64,000 bases of DNA from the NCBI RefSeq assembly GCF_014158035.1, contig NZ_JACFXW010000003.1, positions 209,850 through 273,849 on the forward strand, read 5' to 3'. Numbering within the stretch: position 1 is the first letter of the stretch; every line of letters starts with the position of its first letter. This document shows positions 49,176 to 57,649 of this stretch, piece after piece. The DNA is from Rhizobium sp. G21. GTDB taxonomy: Bacteria > Pseudomonadota > Alphaproteobacteria > Rhizobiales > Rhizobiaceae. Under the pieces are notes generated by a model. That model was not told the origin of the DNA. It saw nothing but the letters and a program-made list of their open reading frames with translations, and ran no database searches. A program made the translations under genes and the position numbers.

Positions 49176-49489
49176 GGCCGCGTCTCCTCTTGCCGGAGGG
49201 CGCCCGGCGTTTCGATCTGACGCCGGATCCGCATGCCGGGCTCGACGCGCCTGAGACAGCCTTGCTGGTTCGGAACGCCGTCTATTTCGATCAGACAGTC
49301 GAAGCAAATACCCATCATGCAGAAGGGCGCTCGCTCCGAGCCCGAGAGAATGCTGCGTCGATAAGGTTGGGAGCCATGCAGCATGACGACTGCGGCCACG
49401 GTGTCGCCCTCCCGACAGGCGACCGGATGGCCGTCGATGTCGATGACGACACTGGGCCGGTCATCGGCAATGTTCACCTTGCTGAACAC
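49172..49489 (-). CDS. [2Fe-2S] ferredoxin-like small subunit (HcnA-like)
   Basis: 105 residues from a GTG at 49489 with AGGAG 6 nt upstream (the longer frame reaching 49588 would overlap the ABC ATPase gene). VVIDIDGHPVACREGDTVAAVVMLHG and the iron-sulfur cysteines in APFCMMGICFDCLIEIDGVPNQQGCLR match HcnA and small opine-oxidase subunits. It forms the electron-transfer part of the three-component dehydrogenase with the two downstream genes, with which it overlaps. Confidence 0.88.
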   Translation of the reverse strand: MFSKVNIADDRPSVVIDIDGHPVACREGDTVAAVVMLHGSQPYRRSILSGSERAPFCMMGICFDCLIEIDGVPNQQGCLRRVEPGMRIRRQIETPGALRQEETRP

Positions 49490-49547
49490 GAATCTCTCCT
49501 CTCCATTTTGCACCCCGAATTTCGAAACAGGTGTCGCCGGAATCCAA

Positions 49548-50318
49548 TCAATGTAGGATCTGGCTGAGAAACTGCCGGGTGCGGACATGCTGGGGATTGT
49601 CGAAGAATTCTGCCGGGGCGTTCTGTTCGATGATCTCGCCGCAATCCATGAAGATCACCCGATCGGCCACCTGCCGCGCAAAGCCCATTTCGTGGGTGAC
49701 GCAGAGCATGGTCATGCCTTCCTCGGCCAATCCCACCATGGCGTCGAGCACTTCCTTGACCATTTCCGGATCGAGCGACGATGTCGGTTCGTCAAACAGC
49801 ATGACTTTCGGCGTCATGCACAGCGCCCGGGCGATGGCGACGCGTTGCTGCTGCCCGCCGGAGAGCTGGCCGGGATATTTGTCGGCCTGTTCGGGAATCT
49901 TGACCCGCTTCAGATAATGCATGGCGCGCTCTTCGGCGTCTCGCCTCGACATCTTGCGCACCGCAACCGGCGCCAGCGTGCAGTTTTCCAGAATTGTCAG
50001 ATGCGGAAACAGATTGAAGTGCTGGAAAACCATGCCGACTTCGCGCCTGATCTCGTCGATCTTCTTGTTGTCGTCGGTCAGCTCTATCGCGTCGACGATG
50101 ATTTTTCCCGTCTGATGCTTTTCCAGCCAGTTGATGCATCGGATCATGGTGGATTTGCCGGAGCCCGAGGGGCCGGCAATCACGATGCGCTCGCCTTTGC
50201 GAACCTTAAGATCGATGTTTCGCAGAACGTGGAAGTCGCCGTACCACTTGTTCATGCCGATGATTTCGATAGAGGGTTCGGATCCGGCGGCCTGCAGGGG
50301 CGTTCGTTTTTCGGTCAT
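49548..50318 (-). CDS. Polar amino-acid ABC transporter ATPase (GlnQ/OccP-like)
   Basis: 256 residues. Walker A GPSGSGKSTMIRCINWLE (about 50), signature LSGGQQQRVAIARALC, Walker B VMLFDEPTSSLDPEMVKEVLDAM, and switch VTHEMGFARQVADRVIFMD: full GlnQ-type ATPase. No permease lies beside it; the matching permeases and binding protein are 5-7 kb away at 55.3-57.6 kb, so the two operons probably build one transporter. It shares an operon with RidA and the dehydrogenase genes. Confidence 0.92.
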   Translation of the reverse strand: MTEKRTPLQAAGSEPSIEIIGMNKWYGDFHVLRNIDLKVRKGERIVIAGPSGSGKSTMIRCINWLEKHQTGKIIVDAIELTDDNKKIDEIRREVGMVFQHFNLFPHLTILENCTLAPVAVRKMSRRDAEERAMHYLKRVKIPEQADKYPGQLSGGQQQRVAIARALCMTPKVMLFDEPTSSLDPEMVKEVLDAMVGLAEEGMTMLCVTHEMGFARQVADRVIFMDCGEIIEQNAPAEFFDNPQHVRTRQFLSQILH

Positions 50319-50387
50319 GGCGGGAAATCCCCTTCGGTGTTGCAGCGATTGCCGCCGGACGCGCTTGGCAGGCGCCGGCGGCGATGG

Positions 50388-50738
50388 TCAGTCGGGAATT
50401 GCCACCGTGAACTGGATCTCGACCAGGATCTCCGGCAGACCGAGCTTTGCTTCCACGGTCGCGCGGGCCGGCGGGGCGCTCTTGTCGATCCAATCGACCC
50501 AGGCGAGGTTCATCTGATCGAAATCGCCGATATCCCTCAGCCAGATCATCGCGCTGATGATCGAGGCGCGATTGGAGCCGATGCGCTCCAGGTAGAGATC
50601 GGCCTTTGCGAGGATCTGCGCGGTCTGCCCGCGTGTGTCTTCCTGTTTGTCGTCGGCCGTCAGCCCGGAGAAATAGGCGATCCCGTGGTGAACGACGACG
50701 CGGCTCAGCCGCTCGGTCTTGTCGATATGCTGGAGCAT
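50388..50738 (-). CDS. RidA/YjgF family protein
   Basis: 116 residues, MLQHIDKTERLSRVVVHHGIAYFSGLTADDKQEDTRGQTAQILAKADLYLERIGSNRASIISAMIWLRDI...PARATVEAKLGLPEILVEIQFTVAIPD. The trimeric RidA fold is clear. RidA speeds hydrolysis of reactive imines produced by amino-acid oxidases, which fits its position between two FAD oxidase units. The position corresponding to the catalytic Arg (usual VARLP) appears to be Lys here (VEAKLGLP), so it may belong to a RidA group without imine deaminase activity. Its ATG overlaps the previous stop codon. Confidence 0.88.
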   Translation of the reverse strand: MLQHIDKTERLSRVVVHHGIAYFSGLTADDKQEDTRGQTAQILAKADLYLERIGSNRASIISAMIWLRDIGDFDQMNLAWVDWIDKSAPPARATVEAKLGLPEILVEIQFTVAIPD

Positions 50739-51865
50739 CATGATCTCTGTCCCATGCCGTTTTTCGCAGACAAGAAGCGATCGGGGCGGAAATCCGCCAG
50801 GCTCTCCTGGACATTGCCGCGAACTACCTCGTCGGCCACCGCCTTGCCGAGATAGGGCGCGATGGTCACGCCGCTATGGGTGACGGCGACATAGTAACCG
50901 CTGACGCCCGGCGCCCAGCCGCTGCAGGTCAGCCGGTCGCTGGGGATGGGGCGCATGGTCGTGCGAATTGCCTCGAGATCATCCGGCTGGACCGCCGGCA
51001 GCACCTTTCTCACCGCATCGATCAGAAGCTCCGCCTCGGGCCCCTTTGGGTCGAGTTCACCCAAGGCAGGCACGACATCATCGACCGAGATCTTGTGGAT
51101 CATCAACCGGCCTGCGCCGTCGGGCCGGACGTCGAGATCGTCCATATGGAACTGTCTCTGAAGCGTCGAAGCGATCGGCAGAGTGAAGCCGAGCACACCC
51201 ACGGTCGAGGCCATCGGCACCGTCGGAGCGCCATCCAGCTTGCGATCTGCACAGCTGCCGGTGCAATTGATGACGACATCCGCCTCGTAGACATCGCCTT
51301 GCGTCGTGCGGACCGTCTTGGTCTCGCCGCTGAGGTCGAGCTTCTCGACCGGCGAAAAGGCATGCACCCGAGTGTTCCAGCGCTCGCGGGCGGCCCTCAA
51401 CAGGCTGGCGGAATAGAGAACCGGATGCACCCAGCCTTCTTCCGGATAATAGATGATCGGAGACTGACCGATGGCGGAGAGGTCGATTTCCGGCTCAAGC
51501 TCCGCCAGCCGGCTCTTGCTGATCCACTCGACGCCATAGCCCCAATCCCGCATCTGGTCGGCGTTTTCGGCCTGCGCCGCCCAGTCCTCTTGCCTTGAAT
51601 ACCATTCCAGGCTGCCAGCCTGCTTGAACCATGGCGCATGGCCGAATTCGCGGCTGAGATCGAGATGCGCGCGCATGCCCGCGACATTCAGCGCAAAATA
51701 GCTTTGCGGCCTCTTCCCTGTGGCGTTGGTCCAGGCGAAACTCGCCGCAGATGCGCCGCCGGCGATTTTACCCGCCTCCAGCACGGTGACCTCCGCGCCC
51801 GCTTTCGCGCTTTCATAGGCCACCGAACTCCCGATGATCCCGGCCCCAATAACGACAATACGCAT
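50738..51865 (-). CDS. FAD-dependent D-amino-acid/amine oxidoreductase (DadA-like)
   Basis: 375-residue DAO-family enzyme. N-terminal MRIVVIGAGIIGSSVAYESAKAGAEVTVLEAGKIAGGASAASFAWTNA (FAD motif), DVVINCTGSCADRKLDG, and C-terminal RPIPSDRLTCSGWAPGVSGYYVAVTHSGVTIAPYLGKAVADEVV. First gene of the operon continuing to 46668. GGGAG lies 6 nt before the ATG. A second DAO protein in the same operon implies either sequential oxidations or two substrates. The reading frame is intact. Confidence 0.9.
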   Translation of the reverse strand: MRIVVIGAGIIGSSVAYESAKAGAEVTVLEAGKIAGGASAASFAWTNATGKRPQSYFALNVAGMRAHLDLSREFGHAPWFKQAGSLEWYSRQEDWAAQAENADQMRDWGYGVEWISKSRLAELEPEIDLSAIGQSPIIYYPEEGWVHPVLYSASLLRAARERWNTRVHAFSPVEKLDLSGETKTVRTTQGDVYEADVVINCTGSCADRKLDGAPTVPMASTVGVLGFTLPIASTLQRQFHMDDLDVRPDGAGRLMIHKISVDDVVPALGELDPKGPEAELLIDAVRKVLPAVQPDDLEAIRTTMRPIPSDRLTCSGWAPGVSGYYVAVTHSGVTIAPYLGKAVADEVVRGNVQESLADFRPDRFLSAKNGMGQRS

Positions 51866-51985
51866 TTCATTCTCCCGTCAAACTGCGACGATTCTGATTG
51901 CCTCTAGGCGAAGCGGACGCCCACCCGGCGACGTCAGATGGTTTTGGAGAAGGGGGGCGCACAATCAAACAACCGCATCGGGGCG

Positions 51986-52009
51986 GCTTATAATGAATAG
52001 TTATGAAGC
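51986..52009. promoter_or_regulatory. Imperfect dyad in the divergent region, possible LysR site
   Basis: GCTTATAA (51986-51993) and TTATGAAGC (52001-52009) form an imperfect dyad with a T-N11-A-like centre. It lies between the divergent DadA-like and ornithine-cyclodeaminase-like genes (289-nt gap). A related AGTTATAAAG occurs at 52080-52089. Candidate binding site for the LysR protein at 54351-55301. Confidence 0.35.
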
Positions 52010-52154
52010 GGCGCGGACCGAGCCGAACCACAGGAAACCTGGGGCGGATATGAGAAAACGACAGTACATGCCGCGCGGAAGTTATAAAGTTTGGCCGCCC
52101 GGAGTGTCGGTGCGATGATACGTCTTGGAGCGCCTCACACATCAAGGGTCGCCC

Positions 52155-53164
52155 ATGACGTTCCGCCCCGCTCACTCCGCCAACCGACTGTTGATCATCG
52201 ACGGACCGACCGTGGAAGCGCTGGTCAGCCAGCGCGAAGCCATCACACTTGCGCAAGCCGCATTGAGCAAGACCTCGAGCGGCGTCACCCGGCAAGATGT
52301 CCGGCGCACGCTGGGTCTGTCGGGCGCGGCCGGGGCCTGTCTGTCGCTCATGTATGCGTCACCTGAAGACCTCCCCCTTTTCGGGGCCAAGGTGCTCTCC
52401 GTCAGTCCGCAGAATTTCGATCACGGCCTGCCGTCGCATCAAGGCGGCGTGCTGTTGTTTGACCGGGCGCACGGCGCCCGGTCGCCCTGATCAACGGACA
52501 TGCCATTACCGGGCTTCGGACGCCGGCCGCCAGCGCCGTGGCCACCCGCCTGCTCTCACGCGAGGATTCCACAAACATGGCCGTGATCGGCTATGGCGAG
52601 CAGGCGGCCAGACATATCGAAGCCATCTCCCTGGTGCGGCCGATCCAGCATGTGCGCGTCTGGGGCCGCGATCCGCAGAAAACCCGTCGGTTCGCCGAGG
52701 CTCAGAGCCGGATCGGCTATCCGACTACGGCCTGTGAAAGCGCGCGCGTGGCCGTCGGTGGGGCCGATGTCGTGTGCACCGTCACATCAGCGCAATTCCC
52801 GGTGCTCGAGGGACAGTGGATCTCCGAAGGCGCGCATATCAACGCCGTCGGCGCCAGCATCCCATCACTCAAAGAGCTCGATGCGGACTGCGTCCTGCGG
52901 TCGAGCATCTGGGTGGATTACATGCCGATGGCCATGACATCGGCGGCGGACCTGATGGAGCCGCTGGCGGATGGCCGTCTCGATCCGACGCGCATCATCG
53001 CAGAGATCGGCGCTGCGCTGAACGGCGAAGCCCGCGGTCGCAACGACGCGTCCGAAATCACCCTGTATCGCTCCCTCGGCGTTCCCGCCCAAGACTTGGA
53101 GCTGGCCAATTTCATCTATCAGAAAGCGAGAGATCTCGGCCTCGGCGTCGAAGTCTCATTGTAA
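52155..53164 (+). CDS. Ornithine cyclodeaminase/mu-crystallin family protein (frameshifted in this sequence)
   Basis: About 337 residues once repaired. N-terminal part LLIIDGPTVEALVSQREAITLAQAALSKTSSG, FGAKVLSVSPQNFDHGLPSHQGGVLLFDRAHG. After the break: VALINGHAITGLRTPAASAVATRLLSREDSTNMAVIGYGEQAARHIEAI (NAD-binding), VVCTVTSAQFPVLEGQWISEGAHINAVGAS, and ASEITLYRSLGVPAQDLELANF. The family includes ornithine cyclodeaminase, NAD-dependent alanine dehydrogenase and iminosuccinate reductase. The break is at CCC 52477-52479; one more C repairs it. In opine regions a similar enzyme handles the released amino acid. Followed 10 nt later by the aminotransferase. Confidence 0.85.
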
Positions 53165-53174
53165 GGACCTGACA

Positions 53175-54323
53175 ATGCTCACCAGTCAACGGCATCTGTT
53201 TTCCATCCCCGATGATGTCACCTATCTCGACGTCGCCTATATGTCGCCGATTCCCCGCAGCGCCGTCGAAGCCGGCTTGCGCGGCGTTCATGTCAAGGCT
53301 GCGCCTTGGGAGATGACCATCGACTCCTATTATGACGAGGTCGAGCAGGCCCGCGCTTTGGCGGCGTCGTTCATCGGCGCTTCTCCCGATGACGTGGCGC
53401 TCGTTCCCGCCACGTCCTACGGAATTGCGCTGGCTGCGGCCAATGTTCCCGTGGCCGCAGGCTCGGTGATCCTGATGATGGAGAACGAACACACCTCGCA
53501 TCGTTACGCCTGGTATGAGCTCGCCAAGCAAAAGGGAGCCGAGGTCGTGATGGTCAAAAGAGCGCCGGATGAGGCCTGGTCGGATTGCCTGATCGCGGCG
53601 ATCCGCACTTCGCGGGCGCCGGTTTCTGTCGTTGCGGGCACGATCCTGCACTGGTTTGAGGGAACGCATGTCGATATCGAAGCCGTCGCCGATGCGTGCC
53701 GCGGCGTCGGCGCCAGTCTGGTCATGGACGGCACCCAATGGGTCGGCGCAGTCCCTTTCGATGTCGCGCGGGTTCGCCCTGATTTCCTGAGTTTTGCGAC
53801 CTACAAATTCCTGCTCGGACCCTATCGGCTGGCCTTTCTCTATGCCGACAAGAAGTGGCAGACGGCCGGCCGTCCCCTCGAATTTCACTCCTGGAATCGC
53901 GCCGGCGGCGAGCGGCCCGACTTCTTCCTCGAGACCATGCTCGATTACCTGCCCGGCGCGCGTCGCTTCGACATGGGCGAACGCTCCGATTTCGCCGTCC
54001 TGCCGATCGCCATCGAATCGATGCGACTGTTGCGGCAATGGGGCGGCCAGAGGGTCTATGAACGCCTGTTGGACCTCAATCGCATGATCTGGCGGCAGGC
54101 CGAACAGCGCGGCTATTCGGGACCTGCTGAAAGTTTGCGGGCTGGCCATGTTTCGGTCGTGGAGCTTGGATCGCGCAATCGCGACGACCTCGCCAAGCGA
54201 CTAAAAGAAAAGCGCGTTTTCGTCACGATCCGGGGCAGCAAGATGCGCGTTACTCCGCATGTCTACAATGACGAGAGCGACATTGTCAGGCTGTTCGACA
54301 TTCTCGACGAGCTCACGCGCTAG
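53175..54323 (+). CDS. Class V aminotransferase (PLP enzyme)
   Basis: 382 residues, cysteine-desulfurase/isopenicillin-epimerase-like fold. SFIGASPDDVALVPATSYGIALAAANVP (PLP phosphate loop), VVAGTILHWFEGTHVDIEAVADACRGVGASLVMDGTQWVGAVPFDV with the PLP-pyridine Asp, and the Schiff-base Lys in LSFATYKFLLGPYRLAF. No persulfide loop Cys stands out, so sulfur transfer is unlikely. It probably transaminates, deaminates or lyses an intermediate of the amino-acid pathway. Co-transcribed with the cyclodeaminase-like gene and convergent with LysR. Confidence 0.85.
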   Translation: MLTSQRHLFSIPDDVTYLDVAYMSPIPRSAVEAGLRGVHVKAAPWEMTIDSYYDEVEQARALAASFIGASPDDVALVPATSYGIALAAANVPVAAGSVILMMENEHTSHRYAWYELAKQKGAEVVMVKRAPDEAWSDCLIAAIRTSRAPVSVVAGTILHWFEGTHVDIEAVADACRGVGASLVMDGTQWVGAVPFDVARVRPDFLSFATYKFLLGPYRLAFLYADKKWQTAGRPLEFHSWNRAGGERPDFFLETMLDYLPGARRFDMGERSDFAVLPIAIESMRLLRQWGGQRVYERLLDLNRMIWRQAEQRGYSGPAESLRAGHVSVVELGSRNRDDLAKRLKEKRVFVTIRGSKMRVTPHVYNDESDIVRLFDILDELTR

Positions 54324-54350
54324 GTCGACCGCGCTCAAAGGCGCCCGCCG

Positions 54351-55301
54351 TCAGGAATCGGCGAGCGCCCTGACGCCGCGATCCACCGCGTTCATGTAAT
54401 CGCGGGTGTTCTGAATCAGGTGTTCGACAAAGGTGTCGGCGACGGATGACGCGATGGTCCCCCAGGGACGGTAGACGCTCAGATTGATGTCCAGATGCGG
54501 CTGGAAGTCCCGGATCTCGATGGGAAGATCCCGGGCCATCCAGGCCGACAGCCGGTCTATGACGGCGACGCCGACGCCGCTGGCGACGAGATTGGCGCAG
54601 GTGTCGGACAGCGCAGCTTCGATCTTCATCGACCGGTGCACGCCGCGCTCCTCGCACAAGGCGTCCAGCTGCCGCCGCATCGGATCGCCCACGCCGAGCG
54701 AAACGAAATCCAAGCCCTCCAGATCGTCGGCCTGCACGACGGACAGTCGGCTCAAGGGATGCCCCTTGGGCATGATGCAGACCGGCGGCGTCGCCACCAG
54801 CGCCCGCCGGACCACGGATGGCGATTCATCGTTGACTTCGGCCGCCACGCCGATGTCGAGCTGGCTTCGGCTGGCGCGCTGAATGATCGTGGAGGAACTG
54901 CGGATATCGATCGTGACCGCCACGTCCGGATAGTCCTTGGTGAAGCTGGCGATGATCGACGGCAACAAGGTCAGGCCGAAGGCGGGAAGCGCCGAAATGT
55001 TGAGCCGCCCGCTGCGCAACTCCTTGATCTCGCGCGCCACCCGCGAAATGCCGCGAACCGTGTCATAGACACGCCGAACCTCGGCATGCAGCATATGCGC
55101 CTCAGGAGTCGGGATAAGCCGCTGACGGTGGTTACGAAATAGCGGGAAACCCGCCTTCGTCGTCAACTGAAGCAGGATCTTGCTGACGGCGGGTTGGGTG
55201 ATGTTGAGCGCATCGGCGGCCTTGGTCGTCGTCCCATGCGTCATCACCGCCGCAAAAACCTCGATCTCGCGGGGCGAGAATTCGCCGTCATTGTTCAGCA
55301 A
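54351..55301 (-). CDS. LysR-type transcriptional regulator
   Basis: 316 residues from a TTG at 55301 with AGGGAG 6 nt upstream. The longer frame to 55439 overlaps the permease gene and is rejected. N-terminal HTH (FAAVMTHGTTTKAADALNITQPAVSKILLQLTTKAGFPLFRNHRQRLIPT) and substrate-binding domain (GRLNISALPAFGLTLLPSIIASFTKDYPDVAVTID...). OccR/NocR-type opine regulators share this layout. Last gene of the minus operon amidase-binding protein-permeases, and likely activator of the cluster's divergent promoters. Confidence 0.88.
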   Translation of the reverse strand: MLNNDGEFSPREIEVFAAVMTHGTTTKAADALNITQPAVSKILLQLTTKAGFPLFRNHRQRLIPTPEAHMLHAEVRRVYDTVRGISRVAREIKELRSGRLNISALPAFGLTLLPSIIASFTKDYPDVAVTIDIRSSSTIIQRASRSQLDIGVAAEVNDESPSVVRRALVATPPVCIMPKGHPLSRLSVVQADDLEGLDFVSLGVGDPMRRQLDALCEERGVHRSMKIEAALSDTCANLVASGVGVAVIDRLSAWMARDLPIEIRDFQPHLDINLSVYRPWGTIASSVADTFVEHLIQNTRDYMNAVDRGVRALADS

Positions 55302-55338
55302 CTCGATCTCCCTAACGCCATGGCGCTCAGCGACTGCC

Positions 55339-56025
55339 TCACGAATAGGATGGCAGCCGTCGCTCCACGAACTTGAACCCGCTTGTGATGACGATTGCCA
55401 GCATAAAATAGACGAAGGCGACCGCGACCAGAGGCTCATACACCCTGAACGTCTGCGCCCGCACGAGGTTTGCCGCGCCCATCAACTCGAACAAGGTGAT
55501 CGTCGCCGTCAACGCCGTGCCCTTCAAAAGCAGAATGTTTTGGCCGCCGAGGGCAGGCAAAGCCAACCGCAGCGCTTGCGGCAGCAGGATCCAGCGCAGG
55601 ATCTGGCCTTTGGTAAGGCCGAGCGACCTTCCGGCTTCGTCTTGCCCCCTCGGAACGCCCTGCAGGGCGCCCCGCCAGATTTCGCTGCAATAGGCCGCCG
55701 TGTTGAGCGACAATGTCAGGAAGGCGTAGCTATAGGCGCTGCGCAACACGGGCCAGAGCGGGCTGTAGCGAATGGCGGGAATGCCCGAGAGAATCTGACC
55801 GACGCCGAAATAGACAAGATAGAGCTGGACCAGCAAAGGCGTCCCCCTGAAGGCGAGGACGAAGCAGATCACGGGGTAGCGCAGCCAGCGCGACGACGAC
55901 AGCCGGGCGAGAGCGAGCGGAACCGCGAGCGCATTGCCGACCAGGGCGCAGCCGACAAACAAGACTATCGTCGCCTGAAGCCCCGCGAACAACTGGGTGG
56001 CGAGATAGGAGCCAAAATCCGTCAT
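55339..56025 (-). CDS. Polar amino-acid ABC permease (HisM/OccM-like)
   Basis: 228 residues, MTDFGSYLATQLFAGLQATIVLFVGCALVGNALAVPLALARLS, with the conserved AFRGTPLLVQLYLVYFG and the coupling motif GVPRGQDEAGRSLGLTKGQILRWILLPQALRLALPALGGQNILLLKGTAL. Standard His/Glu/Gln/Arg/opine permease. Its ATG shares one base with the stop of the preceding permease. Partner ATPase is most likely the GlnQ-like protein at 49548-50318. Confidence 0.9.
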   Translation of the reverse strand: MTDFGSYLATQLFAGLQATIVLFVGCALVGNALAVPLALARLSSSRWLRYPVICFVLAFRGTPLLVQLYLVYFGVGQILSGIPAIRYSPLWPVLRSAYSYAFLTLSLNTAAYCSEIWRGALQGVPRGQDEAGRSLGLTKGQILRWILLPQALRLALPALGGQNILLLKGTALTATITLFELMGAANLVRAQTFRVYEPLVAVAFVYFMLAIVITSGFKFVERRLPSYS

Positions 56026-56747
56026 CACCTCGGTCTCCACGCGCGATAGGATCTCGCTTCGAAAAAATGCAGCAGGACTGTCGAGGCCGCCGACATGATC
56101 AGAAAGATCAGCGCCACCATGGAGTAGAACAGGAAATAATGGCGCGTGGCCCCCGCGGCCATCTTTCCGGCGAGCACAAGCTCGGTGAAACCGATGAGAC
56201 TGACCAGCGAACTTTCCTTGAGCACCACCAGCCAGAGATTTCCCAATCCGGGCAGAGCCAGAGGAACCATCTGGGGCATGACGACCTTGAGGAAAACCTG
56301 GCGCCGGCGCAGTCCCAGCGCAAAGGCCGCCTCCGATTGCCCGGGAGCGACGGCGACGATGGCTCCCCGTAGGACCTCGGTGCTGTAGCCGCCCTGGACG
56401 ATCCCCAGGGATATCGCGGCGGCGACGAAGCCGTTCATCTGAAAATCCGTCATCAGACCGGAGGCCCCCAGGAAGGTTCTGATGGCGTCGGTGGCGGTGT
56501 AATAGACCAAGAAGATGATGACGATATCGGGGATCGAGCGAATGAGCGTGGTGTAAGCGGCGGCGAAGGCCTTGGCGACGGCGCTGTTCGAAAGCTTCGC
56601 CAGGGCTCCGGCGAGACCGATCAGCAAGCCGAGGATATAGGCGCTGATCGAAATGCCGAGGCTGAGGCAAGCGCCCCGAACCAATTCGTCGCTCCAGCCC
56701 CGATCGCCGAAGCTGAGAAGGGTTAGCCAAGAGGCGATCAGATCCAT
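56025..56747 (-). CDS. Polar amino-acid ABC permease (HisQ/OccQ-like)
   Basis: 240 residues from ATG 56747 (MDLIASWLTLLSFGDRGWSDELVRGACLSLGISISAYILGLLIGLAGALAK). Conserved LIRSIPDIVIIFLVYY and coupling loop AVAPGQSEAAFALGLRRRQVFLKVVMPQMVPLALPGLGNLWLVVLKESSLVSLIG. The upstream extension to 56825 has no family sequence. It overlaps the next permease and follows the binding-protein gene after 74 nt that include a stem-loop. Confidence 0.9.
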   Translation of the reverse strand: MDLIASWLTLLSFGDRGWSDELVRGACLSLGISISAYILGLLIGLAGALAKLSNSAVAKAFAAAYTTLIRSIPDIVIIFLVYYTATDAIRTFLGASGLMTDFQMNGFVAAAISLGIVQGGYSTEVLRGAIVAVAPGQSEAAFALGLRRRQVFLKVVMPQMVPLALPGLGNLWLVVLKESSLVSLIGFTELVLAGKMAAGATRHYFLFYSMVALIFLIMSAASTVLLHFFEARSYRAWRPR

Positions 56748-56773
56748 GCGGCCTATTCCGGTTTTTGAGAGAT

Positions 56774-56802
56774 GCGCCAGCCGACCCGATGTCGGCCGGC
56801 GC
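56774..56802 (-). other. Stem-loop after the binding-protein gene
   Basis: Inverted repeat GCGCCAGCCGAC (56774-56785) and GTCGGCCGGCGC (56791-56802) with one mismatch and a 5-nt loop, between the amino-acid binding-protein stop and the first permease. No U-run follows. Same position as the hairpins at 9427 and 14932. Confidence 0.6.
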
Positions 56803-56821
56803 GTAGATTTGGAAATCAGGA

Positions 56822-57605
56822 TCAATCGCCGTAGATGTCGATGGTGAAGTACTTCTTGGTGATCTTGTCGTATTCGCCGCTCGCGCGAACCGCCTTGATG
56901 GCGGCGTTGAGCCGGTCGCGAAGAGCGGTGTCTTCCTTGCGGACGCCGCCGCCATCGCCATAGCCGAACATCTTTTCGTGCGGCAGGGTGACCTTTATTT
57001 CATAGGCCTGCCCCTCGGGCTTCTTCAGGAAGTCCTGTATCTGAATGCCAGCGGCGGCCATCAGATCCACGCGCCCGGCCTGCAGATCGGCGATCTCGTC
57101 GTCGAGCGTGGGATAGATCTTGAGGTCGGCGACGCCGTCCAACTTCTGCTGAAGATAGGTCGCCTGGAGACTCGCGCTCTGTGCGGCGACGTTTAGGCCC
57201 TTGAATGTCTCGGGCTTGGTCACGTCGAAGACACGCGTATCGGCTTTGGCGCCCACGAGCACATTCGGCGAATAGTAATATTTGTCGGTGAAGTCGATGA
57301 CCTCCTTGCGCTTGTCGGTGATCGACATCGAGCTCCAGATGACGTCGAACTTCTTCGAGCAATGCCGGGATGATGCCGTCCCATGCGACATCGACGATTT
57401 CGCATTTTGCTTTCATCTCGGCGCAGACCGCGTCCATGAGATCGATTTCCCAGCCCTGCCATTTGCCGCTCGCGTCTTTCACGGAAAAGGGCGCATAGGG
57501 TTCGGCGGCGACACCGAAGCGCAAGACTTCGTCAGCGGCCGCGGATGGGCTGGCCGCCGTGAGCGGCGCGAGCAGGATGGATAAGGCGACAATGACGTTT
57601 TTCAT
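56822..57605 (-). CDS. Amino-acid periplasmic binding protein (frameshifted in this sequence)
   Basis: SBP family 3 protein of about 260 residues once repaired. Signal peptide MKNVIVALSILLAPLTAASPSAAADE, then VLRFGVAAEPYAPFSVKDASGKWQGWEIDLMDAVCAEMKAKCEIVDVAWDGIIPALL (two Cys, as in HisJ/OccT-like proteins). In the second frame: KKFDVIWSSMSITDKRKEVIDFTDKYYYSPNVLVGAK, and ...VRKEDTALRDRLNAAIKAVRASGEYDKITKKYFTIDIYGD. The frame changes at about 57356-57360; a two-base loss from a CGCG stretch (LLAKKFD) or one extra base would explain it. It supplies ligand to the HisM/HisQ-like permeases. Confidence 0.85.
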
Positions 57606-57649
57606 ATTCGTTCCCCTTTTAGGTGTTGTGGACGTCGTGGATTCACCCC

